DNA from: an uncultured Arenicella sp.
Lineage (GTDB): Bacteria > Pseudomonadota > Gammaproteobacteria > Arenicellales > Arenicellaceae
Assembly: GCA_937973905.1 (NCBI GenBank)
Contig: CALJJR010000032.1
Coordinates: 1-48,490, forward strand
Length of the DNA stretch: 48,490 bases
Reading direction: 5' to 3'
Both the position numbers and the translations under genes were made by a program. Shown here in pieces: positions 27,055 through 36,377 of this stretch (the stretch's first letter is position 1; every line of letters starts with the position of its first letter). The notes below the pieces were generated by a model that was given only the letters and a program-made list of their open reading frames with translations, had not been told where the DNA came from and searched no databases.

Positions 27055-28902
27055 ATGTCCAATCTCAGCAGTCATCGCATTCATGCGCTCGATCCAAAGC
27101 TAATTAATCAAATAGCTGCCGGCGAAATTATTGAGCGCCCGGCTTCCATGCTCAAAGAGTTGATCGAGAATGCGCTGGATGCAGGTGCTCGCAATATCGA
27201 CATAGAGGTTGATAACGCCGGTATCAAGAGACTTAAAATTAGCGATGACGGCCACGGCATTCTCATGCAAGATTTAGCCCGCGCGTTATCGCGTCACGCC
27301 ACGAGTAAGATAGAAAACCTTCAAGATTTAGAGCAAATCGCTACCCTTGGTTTTCGCGGCGAGGCGCTACCCAGTATCGCTTCGGTAACGCGCATGACGA
27401 TAAAGTCGCGCAGCGATCAAGATGAGCAAGCATGGATGGTGAGTAGTGAAGGTGATAATAGTATCAGTGAGCCCCGTCCTGTTGCGCACCCGCAAGGCAC
27501 CAGCGTAGAAACGCGTGACTTGTTCTACAACACGCCTGCGCGCCGAAAGTTCTTACGCACTGACAGTACCGAGTTCAAACATCTGGATCAAGTGGTTCGC
27601 CGCATGGCGCTATCGCGCTTTGATGTGGCATTCAAGCTTACTCACAATGCGAAGGTGGTTTTGCATCTCCCCGCCGTTGGCGAGCAGGATGCACGCCGAT
27701 TGAAGTCGGTCTGTGGCAATTCGATGCCGGATAACTCCGTGTATTTTTCGGCAGAACGAAATGGCATGCGCTTACGAGGTTGGTTGGGGCTGCCCGGGTA
27801 CTCTCGCAGCCAAGCCGACATGCAGTACTTCTTCATAAATGGCCGTTTGATTCGCGACAAAACTGTCAATCACGCTGTGCGGTTGGGATATCAAGACGTT
27901 TTATTTCACGGCCGGCATCCTGTTTACGTCTTGTATTTAGATATGGACCCAGCCGCTGTTGATGTAAATGTGCACCCTACAAAACACGAAGTTCGATTCC
28001 GTGAGAGTAGGGATGTTCACGGGTTTATTTTTCGTTCTCTGCAAGCGGAGCTAGCCGCCAGTGCTGGCGACGTCAGCAGCGTGCAGCTGGAGGAAAATAG
28101 ACGGATGGCCAACCCGCAACCGCAAGTCTCGGGCAAAACTCTAGAGTTTCAGCAAACCATGCCTTACACGGCACTGAATCCGACCACTGAGCAAGTCAAG
28201 CAAGAGCTCCATAACTACGGCCAAATAAGCTCGGATGCGTTTCGCCCGGATCGTGTGGAGGACGTTGCTAAGCCAATTTATAGCCCATCCTCCACTGATC
28301 CGGCGAAATCCGACGAAATTCCACCGCTGGGCTATGCGTTGGCGCAATTGAAAGGCATTTATATTCTCGCTGAGAACGCGGATGGCTTGATTTTGGTTGA
28401 CATGCACGCCGCTCATGAGCGGATCACCTATGAGCGCTTTAAGGCCGCGATGGCAAGCCAAGGCGTTCATCAGCAACCGTTGCTGGTGCCTGTTTCGGTG
28501 CAAGTCAGCGACCCAGAGCTTGTCGCTTGGTCTGACAATGCTGAGCTTTTTACCAAGCTCGGTTTTGAGATGGAGCAAATCGATGCTCAAGTGCTAATTG
28601 TACGTAGCGTGCCTGAACTATTACTTCGAGCGGACGTTTCGCAATTGGTGCGCGACGTGTTGGCAGATTTGGTCGCATTTGATCAGAGTACGCGTATTGA
28701 AGAACTCACGAATGAACTTCTTTCTTCAATGGCTTGTCATGGGTCGGTGCGTGCTAATCGATTGCTCTCATTGACGGAGATGAATGCGCTGCTGCGTGAT
28801 ATGGAGGCGACTGAGCGCAGCGGCCAATGTAACCATGGTCGACCAACTTGGGTTTCGATGAGCATTAATCAGCTTGACGCCTGGTTTAAGCGAGGCCAAT
28901 AG
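27055..28902 (+). CDS. mutL: DNA mismatch repair protein MutL (endonuclease type)
   Basis: ATPase that couples MutS mismatch recognition to strand removal. GHKL motifs are IENALDAGA (37-45), DDGHG (64-68) and GFRGEAL (99-105). A variable linker spans about 335-420. The C-terminal domain holds DMHAAHERITYE (449-460), ACHGSVRA (560-567) and QCNHGRP (591-597), the metal-binding motifs of MutL proteins that nick DNA themselves. E. coli MutL lacks them and depends on MutH. It starts 11 bp after the amidase and its stop abuts the miaA start. Confidence 0.96.
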   Translation: MSNLSSHRIHALDPKLINQIAAGEIIERPASMLKELIENALDAGARNIDIEVDNAGIKRLKISDDGHGILMQDLARALSRHATSKIENLQDLEQIATLGFRGEALPSIASVTRMTIKSRSDQDEQAWMVSSEGDNSISEPRPVAHPQGTSVETRDLFYNTPARRKFLRTDSTEFKHLDQVVRRMALSRFDVAFKLTHNAKVVLHLPAVGEQDARRLKSVCGNSMPDNSVYFSAERNGMRLRGWLGLPGYSRSQADMQYFFINGRLIRDKTVNHAVRLGYQDVLFHGRHPVYVLYLDMDPAAVDVNVHPTKHEVRFRESRDVHGFIFRSLQAELAASAGDVSSVQLEENRRMANPQPQVSGKTLEFQQTMPYTALNPTTEQVKQELHNYGQISSDAFRPDRVEDVAKPIYSPSSTDPAKSDEIPPLGYALAQLKGIYILAENADGLILVDMHAAHERITYERFKAAMASQGVHQQPLLVPVSVQVSDPELVAWSDNAELFTKLGFEMEQIDAQVLIVRSVPELLLRADVSQLVRDVLADLVAFDQSTRIEELTNELLSSMACHGSVRANRLLSLTEMNALLRDMEATERSGQCNHGRPTWVSMSINQLDAWFKRGQ

Positions 28903-29838
28903 ATGAAACCCGTTGTCGTCTTCATGATGGGGACCACGGCTACCGGTAAAACCGATGCGGCGGCGGCGTTTAGTGATTCGTTTAGTGCAGAGATAATCAG
29001 CGTAGATTCGTCCTTGGTCTATCGAGGTATGAATATCGGTACCGCTAAACCAAGCGCTGAATTTTTAAACCGCTATCCGCATCATTTAGTCGACGTCTGC
29101 GATCCAAACGACAGTTTTTCGGTAGCGGATTTCTACGACCGGGCGTTTCCCTTGATCAATGAGATTGTTGCACGTGGAAAAACTCCGGTGCTGGTGGGCG
29201 GTACGCACTTTTATTTTTCAGCGTTGGAGCAGGGCATGTCGGTATTGCCGAAAGCGAACCCTGCATTACGTGATGAAATTGCTGCCCGCGCCGAACATGA
29301 AGGTTGGCCAAAGCTCCATGCGCAATTGGCTGCGCTTGACCCTGAAAGTGCACAGCGCATAGATTCCATGGATGCGCAAAGAATTCAACGGGCGCTCGAA
29401 ATTGTGCTCGAGTCCGGTTCTAGCGTAGCAAGCCACAATGCTAACCGGAAACCTGGCTTGCCATTCCAACTGGTTAAGCTTGCGCTGGCTTACAGTGACC
29501 GTACTTACTTACATGAACGAATCGAGCAACGTTTTGATCAAATGCTCGAACTTGGTTTGCAGCAGGAGGTTATCGACTTGCTCGATGCCGGCGTAGAGCC
29601 AACTGCGAGTTCAATGCGAATGATTGGCTATCGGCAAATGTTAGCGCATGTTCATGAAGACTTGAATTTTGATCAAATGCGCTTACAAGGTATAGCGGCA
29701 ACTCGACAGTTGGCCAAAAGACAACTTACTTGGTTGAGAAATCAACGAAATATTCTCTGGTGGGTTGATTTTGGGCTTAGAGACCGCAAATTTAGCCCGC
29801 TGAATGATTTTCTTAGCAAGTTTCTAAGTAACTTGTAA
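28903..29838 (+). CDS. miaA: tRNA dimethylallyltransferase MiaA
   Basis: Adds a dimethylallyl group to A37 of tRNAs that read codons beginning with U, the first step towards ms2i6A. The P-loop GTTATGKT is at 10-17. SVDSSLVYRGMNIGTAKP, the PHHLVDVCDP motif and VGGTHFYFSAL are family signatures. The 311 residues are normal. The ATG directly follows the mutL stop, so the two are coupled. hfq comes next, the classic amiB-mutL-miaA-hfq-hflX order. Confidence 0.96.
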   Translation: MKPVVVFMMGTTATGKTDAAAAFSDSFSAEIISVDSSLVYRGMNIGTAKPSAEFLNRYPHHLVDVCDPNDSFSVADFYDRAFPLINEIVARGKTPVLVGGTHFYFSALEQGMSVLPKANPALRDEIAARAEHEGWPKLHAQLAALDPESAQRIDSMDAQRIQRALEIVLESGSSVASHNANRKPGLPFQLVKLALAYSDRTYLHERIEQRFDQMLELGLQQEVIDLLDAGVEPTASSMRMIGYRQMLAHVHEDLNFDQMRLQGIAATRQLAKRQLTWLRNQRNILWWVDFGLRDRKFSPLNDFLSKFLSNL

Positions 29839-29916
29839 GATAAACTTCATCAGGCTCGTTTATAATTACCCAGTCTAGGGGACAACAACCTCTGAACTTC
29901 ATTGGTTTTTTGCAAG

Positions 29917-29936
29917 GCCTCGCGCAGAAACGAGGC
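29917..29936 (+). promoter_or_regulatory. Hairpin abutting the hfq ribosome binding site
   Basis: GCCTCG (29917-29922) and CGAGGC (29931-29936) form a perfect 6-bp stem with an 8-nt loop. The GGAG of the hfq ribosome binding site (29937-29940) begins at the next base, so the structure could tune ribosome access. Hfq represses its own mRNA in E. coli by binding near this site; here the same is only inferred. Confidence 0.45.
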
Positions 29937-29949
29937 GGAGAATAATAAA

Positions 29950-30186
29950 ATGGCACAGAATAAAGGAACAGCGCTGCAAGATCCTTTCCTCAATGCGCTG
30001 CGAAAAGAGAGAATTCCGGTCTCAGTCTATTTGGTCAATGGCATCAAATTGCAGGGCCAAGTTGAATCATTTGATCAATTCGTTATTGTCTTACGCAATA
30101 CGGTTAATCAAATGATCTATAAACATGCGGTTTCAACTGTCGTGCCGGCCAAACCAGTTCGTATCGAGAGCGACGAGCAAGAATAG
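29950..30186 (+). CDS. hfq: RNA chaperone Hfq
   Basis: Hexameric RNA-binding protein that pairs small RNAs with target mRNAs. The 78 residues start [20 protein letters not shown]. Sm1 and Sm2 motifs are clear ([19 protein letters not shown] and [10 protein letters not shown]). The tail after the Sm core is short. ATG 29950 has GGAG 9 nt upstream; the ATG at 29902 would add 16 residues never seen in the family. It lies between miaA and hflX. Confidence 0.97.
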   Translation: MAQNKGTALQDPFLNALRKERIPVSVYLVNGIKLQGQVESFDQFVIVLRNTVNQMIYKHAVSTVVPAKPVRIESDEQE

Positions 30187-30287
30187 GTCAACACGCTTCT
30201 TAGGCGCCGCCGTAACATTCTCAAACGTATATACACCTTTGATTACCACCCGCAACCATCACTAGATGGTTCACATAGAAGCATACA

Positions 30288-31571
30288 TTGTTTGAACGAG
30301 CAGACGCTAAGGCCCAGCCTAACGCATTAATCCTCTACCAACGTACGTCGAGTCATGCAGACTCTGATGTGCTCGAGGAAATACAGCTCCTAGCTGAATC
30401 AGCAGGAGCAGTCGTTGTAGACACCATTACGGCGATGCGCCGAGCGCCGGATCCGGCCACTTATATTGGCAAGGGAAAACTCCAAGAGATCCAACAACGA
30501 GTAAAGGCCGAAGCTGTCGACCTGGTTATACTGAATCACTCGGTAAGCCCAATTCAAGAGCGTAATCTCGAGCGAGAGCTCAGCTGCAGAGTGCTTGATC
30601 GCACCGGTTTGATCTTAGATATTTTTGCACAACGTGCAACCAGTCACGAAGGCAAACTACAAGTAGAGCTTGCGCAGCTGCAGCACCTATCTACTAGGCT
30701 GGTACGAGGCTGGACACACTTAGAACGTCAAAAAGGGGGTATCGGCTTACGTGGCCCGGGTGAGACTCAGCTTGAAACCGACCGTCGATTAATTGGGCAT
30801 AGGATCAAAAATCTTAATAAACGTCTCGATACGGTCTCGGCGCAGCGCAACCTACGAAGAAAATCTCGTGCTAAGGTCCCCGTGCCTACGGTGTCGCTGG
30901 TGGGTTACACCAACGCTGGTAAATCATCCCTGTTCAACCGTATCACAGATGCCAAGGTGTTTGCCCAAGACCAATTGTTCGCAACGCTCGACACCACTAT
31001 GCGGCGCATCGAGCTAGATGAGTTTGGCGCCGCCATTCTGTCGGATACCGTCGGCTTTATTCGCGATCTGCCTCATAGTCTTGTGCAAGCGTTTCACTCA
31101 ACTCTGGAGGAAGTCAGTAACGCGCAAGTCTTATTGCATGTGGTCGACGTGGCCAGCAGCTATCGGGAAGATTGTATTACCGAGGTCAACAAGGTTTTGC
31201 AGGAAATAGAGGCTGCAGATATTCCTGCGATTATGGTCTTCAATAAAATTGATCTGATCGATACAGATGCGAAATCTAAACGTAATGCTAAGGGGCATAT
31301 AGATAGGGTCTGGCTGTCTGCGCACAGCGGTGCTGGCGTTGACTATCTATTGCAGGCGATTGCCGAACGCTTATCTTTGTTGCACACCCGTTGCGTCGTG
31401 GATTTACCAGCCAGCAATGGCAAGCTACGCGCCAGCTTGTATGAACGAAGCTTGGTTAAACAAGAAGAGATTGCTGATGATGGCTCGTTTCATCTCGAAC
31501 TCGAGCTATCTAGCGCTGATTTTGGGTGGTTACAAAAACAATCAAATGTCCTGGCAATTGAGCAGATGTGA
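30288..31571 (+). CDS. hflX: Ribosome-associated GTPase HflX
   Basis: GTPase that binds and splits 50S or stalled 70S ribosomes. The N-terminal domain has YIGKGKLQEI, the conserved RLVRGWTHLERQKGGIG and GPGETQLETDRR stretch follows, then the G domain with GYTNAGKSS, DTVGFI and NKID. The TTG at 30288 is used because the protein then begins with FERADA, which aligns with the start of E. coli HflX (MFDRYDA); no ATG is available nearby. At 427 residues it is full length. Confidence 0.95.
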   Translation: MFERADAKAQPNALILYQRTSSHADSDVLEEIQLLAESAGAVVVDTITAMRRAPDPATYIGKGKLQEIQQRVKAEAVDLVILNHSVSPIQERNLERELSCRVLDRTGLILDIFAQRATSHEGKLQVELAQLQHLSTRLVRGWTHLERQKGGIGLRGPGETQLETDRRLIGHRIKNLNKRLDTVSAQRNLRRKSRAKVPVPTVSLVGYTNAGKSSLFNRITDAKVFAQDQLFATLDTTMRRIELDEFGAAILSDTVGFIRDLPHSLVQAFHSTLEEVSNAQVLLHVVDVASSYREDCITEVNKVLQEIEAADIPAIMVFNKIDLIDTDAKSKRNAKGHIDRVWLSAHSGAGVDYLLQAIAERLSLLHTRCVVDLPASNGKLRASLYERSLVKQEEIADDGSFHLELELSSADFGWLQKQSNVLAIEQM

Positions 31572-31675
31572 CCACCGAGTACATCGCTACTTTGCTACAA
31601 TTAACATATTCGTGCATTGGCCTGAGTTGATTTCAGGAAACTGCACACGTCTAAATCTGATAGGAGATTTACAAC

Positions 31676-32851
31676 ATGCCTTGGAATGAACCTGGCTCCG
31701 GTAATAAAGACCCTTGGGGTGGTGGCAACCGAAATCGCGGCGGTCAAGGCCCTGATCTCGAAGAAGTCATCAACAATGTACGCAAACGATTTGGCGGCGG
31801 CGGTAACGGTGGCGGCCGATCCGGTGGTCTGGGTGGGTTTTCGCCGCTGATCTTGTTGCTGGTGATCGGCGTGTTCTTTTTACTGACACGTTCCTTTTAT
31901 CAAGTCGACGAGGGTCATCAAAGCATTGAGCTCCGATTCGGTGAATACAAGCAGACCGTAGGCGCAGGCTTACAATTTATTTTTTGGCCGATCGAAAGAA
32001 AGATTGTGGTCGATACTCAGGAAGTCAGGACCGTCGAGGTGGGTTATCGAGGCTCTTCGTCTGAATTGAAAGAAGCGCTGATGTTGACTCGCGATGAGAA
32101 TATTGTTGATGTCACGCTGGCCGTTCAGTACACCATTAAGTCGATCGAAGATTTGGTGTTTAATGTGGGTGATATTTTTTATCAAGGCGGACTTGATCGA
32201 GTAGTGCGCTCGGCTACCGAAAGCGCTCTGCGTGAAGTCGTTGGTCGAACTCAAATGGATGCTTTGCTGACGACCGATCGTCCAATCGTGGATGCGGATA
32301 CCGAATCGTTGTTGCAAGCGATTCTTGATCGCTATATGTCTGGAATTCAAATTGAATCGATTGAAATTCAAGACGCTAAACCACCGTTACAAGTGCGCGA
32401 TGCCTTCGATGACGTAGTTAAAGCCGACCAAGACCAAGTGACCTTAGAAAACCAAGCAGAGGCCTACAGCAAACGTTTGGTCCCTAATGCTCGTGGTGAA
32501 GCAGCACGCGTACTGCAAGAGGCCGAAGCCTACAAATCCAAGGTGGTGGCAGAAGCGACCGGTGAAGCAGAGCGTTTCAACCAAATCTTGACCGAGTATC
32601 GTAAAGCCCCGGAAATTACCCGTAAGCGGCTCTACATCGAAGCGATGGAGAGTGTGTTGACGAATTCCAGCAAGGTGATGATCGATCAGCAAGCCAACAA
32701 TGGTAATAGCTTAATGTACTTGCCGATCGACAAGATTATTGAAGGCCGACAGGGCCGTCCATCTTCCACGCAAAACAGTGACAACGTGCTGTCTGGCTCG
32801 CGAGCCACCCAGCCAGCTGCGAATACCGAAGCCAATCGACGTGGGCGCTAG
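31676..32851 (+). CDS. hflK: FtsH protease modulator HflK
   Basis: Inner-membrane SPFH (prohibitin-like) protein that with HflC encloses the FtsH protease. A Gly/Arg/Asn-rich cytoplasmic N-terminus (about 1-55) leads to one transmembrane helix (about 56-73). The SPFH domain and a coiled coil with repeated Ala/Glu follow, and the C-terminus is Asn/Ser-rich. The ribosome binding site AGGAG at 31661-31665 lies upstream of ATG 31676. hflC starts 6 bp after the stop. Confidence 0.96.
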   Translation: MPWNEPGSGNKDPWGGGNRNRGGQGPDLEEVINNVRKRFGGGGNGGGRSGGLGGFSPLILLLVIGVFFLLTRSFYQVDEGHQSIELRFGEYKQTVGAGLQFIFWPIERKIVVDTQEVRTVEVGYRGSSSELKEALMLTRDENIVDVTLAVQYTIKSIEDLVFNVGDIFYQGGLDRVVRSATESALREVVGRTQMDALLTTDRPIVDADTESLLQAILDRYMSGIQIESIEIQDAKPPLQVRDAFDDVVKADQDQVTLENQAEAYSKRLVPNARGEAARVLQEAEAYKSKVVAEATGEAERFNQILTEYRKAPEITRKRLYIEAMESVLTNSSKVMIDQQANNGNSLMYLPIDKIIEGRQGRPSSTQNSDNVLSGSRATQPAANTEANRRGR

Positions 32852-32857
32852 GAGAAT

Positions 32858-33715
32858 ATGATGAAGAACTTATTATTGATATTAGTCGTAGCTGCTGTCG
32901 CTCTACTCTCAACCTCGGTTTATACCGTGAATCAGTGGGAGCGAGCGCTTAAATTCCAATTCGGTGAATTCTCAGGCGAAGAAATCCAACCAGGGCTTAA
33001 CTTCAAGCTTCCGGTGGTCAATACGATTGAAAAGTATGACATTCGCATTCAGACCATGGACCGTGAGCCGGAACGCTTTATCACGGTTAATAAAGAAGAG
33101 CTGCTAGTTGATAGTTTTGTTAAGTGGAAGATCAGCGACTTACAGAAGTATTTCAAGACGGTTAAGAATCGTGCCAGGGCAGAGAATCGACTGGCCCAGA
33201 AAATTAACAACAGCTTGAAAGAGCAAATTGCTAAGAGAACCATTGGCGATGTTGTTGCTGGCGATCGAATTCAAATCATGGATATCGTGCAGAAAGCGGT
33301 AGATGAAGAAGCGGTTTCAATCGGAGCTGAGGTAATCGATGTTCGATTAAAAAGGGTAGACCTTGCCGATGAGATTCAAGAAAACGTGTTTAACCGCATG
33401 CGCTCCGAGCGTCAGCGGATCGCCAATGAGTACCGTGCAACCGGTAATGAGAAAGCGATTGAGATTAAAGCTAATGCGGATCGTCAAAAAATTGAATTAG
33501 TTGCTGAAGCCGAGAAAAAAGCTCAGATACTACGTGGTGAAGCCGATGCTCTGGCAACCAAAATATTTGCTGATGCGTTCGGTCAAGATACCGAGTTCTA
33601 CGATTTTTATCGCAGTTTGAATGCGTACAAGACTACTTTCGGTAGTGCCCAAGATCTGATGATATTGGATCCAGAATCGGACTTCTTCAAACACTTTAAT
33701 TCCGCTGCCAATTAA
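32858..33715 (+). CDS. hflC: FtsH protease modulator HflC
   Basis: SPFH partner of HflK. One N-terminal transmembrane helix (about residues 3-22), the SPFH core with FGEFSGEEIQPGLNFKLPVVNTIEKYD, and a coiled coil ending near AEKKAQILRGEADA. The last part, YDFYRSLNAYKTTF, is typical of HflC. At 285 residues it has the usual length. Two ATG codons in a row (32858 and 32861) could start translation; GGAG lies just before. Confidence 0.96.
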   Translation: MMKNLLLILVVAAVALLSTSVYTVNQWERALKFQFGEFSGEEIQPGLNFKLPVVNTIEKYDIRIQTMDREPERFITVNKEELLVDSFVKWKISDLQKYFKTVKNRARAENRLAQKINNSLKEQIAKRTIGDVVAGDRIQIMDIVQKAVDEEAVSIGAEVIDVRLKRVDLADEIQENVFNRMRSERQRIANEYRATGNEKAIEIKANADRQKIELVAEAEKKAQILRGEADALATKIFADAFGQDTEFYDFYRSLNAYKTTFGSAQDLMILDPESDFFKHFNSAAN

Positions 33716-33762
33716 TTACTAGCATTGGTCAATGGTGACTGTATGCCGTTAGCAGGTATCAA

Positions 33763-33954
33763 GTGAGCGAGTGGCAGGCGCTACTCGCTGGCTTTGCTTT
33801 CTATTTGATTCTAGAGGGGTTGCTGCCGTTCTTTAATCCAGGTGGATTTAAGCGGTTTTTAGCCATGTCGCAAGACTTAAGCGAAGGTCAACTTAGGTTT
33901 TTTGGGGCAATAATGTTGGCACTTGGTTTGATCTTACTGTTCTCGGTTAAATGA
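33763..33954 (+). CDS. yjeT: DUF2065 small membrane protein (YjeT-like)
   Basis: A 63-residue inner-membrane protein with two hydrophobic helices (about 6-24 and 43-61). The pattern YLILEGLLPFFNPGGFKR identifies the YjeT/DUF2065 family, whose function is unknown. The GTG at 33763 is the start. As in E. coli it lies after hflC and before purA, here with hisZ in between. Confidence 0.87.
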   Translation: MSEWQALLAGFAFYLILEGLLPFFNPGGFKRFLAMSQDLSEGQLRFFGAIMLALGLILLFSVK

Positions 33955-33960
33955 GGCGCG

Positions 33961-34000
33961 TATAATCCTTGTGGATGCCTCGTTGCCGTTCAGGCATCTA
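33961..34000 (+). promoter_or_regulatory. hisZ promoter -10 and 5' leader hairpin
   Basis: A perfect TATAAT is at 33961-33966, with no good -35. Starting 5 bp later, TGGATGCCT (33972-33980) pairs with AGGCATCTA (33992-34000), 9 bp with one G-U, around an 11-nt loop. The transcript for hisZ and purA would thus begin with this stem. It is not followed by a T-run. Confidence 0.45.
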
Positions 34001-34088
34001 TAAACCCAGGCTAATGAATATAGGCTTTCATTTAGCCAGTTCGCTCACTAATGTTTTCGTTTGATGAACCCGCTCGCACAGATTGACT

Positions 34089-35051
34089 ATGCATGATGCA
34101 AACTGGCTTCTGCCTGAAGGGGTGGAGGAAATATTACCTGAAGACGCAGCGCAACTGGAGTTTTTGCGCCGCGCTATTTTAGATGATCTGCAAGCACGCG
34201 GATTTCAATTGGTTATGCCGCCAGTAATGGAATACGTTGATTCGCTACTCACTGGTACCGGTGAGGAACTCGACACACAAACGTATAAGTTTATGGATCA
34301 ACATACTCAGCGTATGCTGGGAATTCGTGCCGATATGACGCCGCAAATCGCCCGTATTGATGCGCATTATTTGCATGGCAATGAGGTCAATCGGCTGTGT
34401 TATGCAGGTACCGTGCTGCGCACACAACCTGATCAAATGGGTGGGCAACGAGAATTGTTACAACTTGGAGCGGAAGTCTTTGGCGTAGAAGGGCACGAAG
34501 CCGACTTGCAAGTGATTGATGCCATGTTGGCGTCGCTTGCTTTGAGCAAAGCACCGCAAATTACTCTGAGTCTCGGCCATGTTGGCATCTATCGAGCGAT
34601 TCTGAACAGTGCTGCCATTTCCAAAGCTCAAGAAGGCAAAGTTTTTGATACCTTGCTGAGAAAATCTGCACCGGATTTGGACAGTCTTGAACAAGAATTT
34701 AATGTCGCTCACTTTCAAGCGATGTTGCGTTTACAAGGCGGGTTCGAGGTGCTGGAGCGCGCATCGAGTGAACTGCCAAATGAACCCTCTATTAGCGAAG
34801 CGCTGGAGGAACTCAGTGTTGTCGTAGAGCACCTTGAGCAAACCCATCCTGATGTGCGTGTGCACATTGATTTGGCTGATATCTCTGGTTATCGATATCA
34901 CACGGGTTTGAAATATTCAGCATTTGTTGACGGGCGCGGGCGAACCATCGCCAAAGGGGGTCGTTATGACCGTATTGGCGAACGTTTTGGCCGGGCCCGA
35001 CCTGCGACAGGTTTCAGTACCGACCTGAAGTCATTAATTAAGCTTTCCTGA
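34089..35051 (+). CDS. hisZ: ATP phosphoribosyltransferase regulatory subunit HisZ
   Basis: Catalytically inactive relative of histidyl-tRNA synthetase that activates short-form HisG, the first enzyme of histidine synthesis. Motif 2-like LGIRADMTPQIARIDAH and the SGYRYHTGLKYSAFVDGRG and RPATGFSTDLKSL stretches are diagnostic. ATG 34089 gives 320 residues. Pseudomonas HisZ is near 394, so the C-terminal 70 residues present there are missing: the protein stops right after the ATGFSTDL motif. Shorter HisZ proteins do exist, so this need not be damage. The following purA is 12 bp away. Confidence 0.94.
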   Translation: MHDANWLLPEGVEEILPEDAAQLEFLRRAILDDLQARGFQLVMPPVMEYVDSLLTGTGEELDTQTYKFMDQHTQRMLGIRADMTPQIARIDAHYLHGNEVNRLCYAGTVLRTQPDQMGGQRELLQLGAEVFGVEGHEADLQVIDAMLASLALSKAPQITLSLGHVGIYRAILNSAAISKAQEGKVFDTLLRKSAPDLDSLEQEFNVAHFQAMLRLQGGFEVLERASSELPNEPSISEALEELSVVVEHLEQTHPDVRVHIDLADISGYRYHTGLKYSAFVDGRGRTIAKGGRYDRIGERFGRARPATGFSTDLKSLIKLS

Positions 35052-36374
<1,323 letters not shown>

Positions 36375-36377
36375 CAG

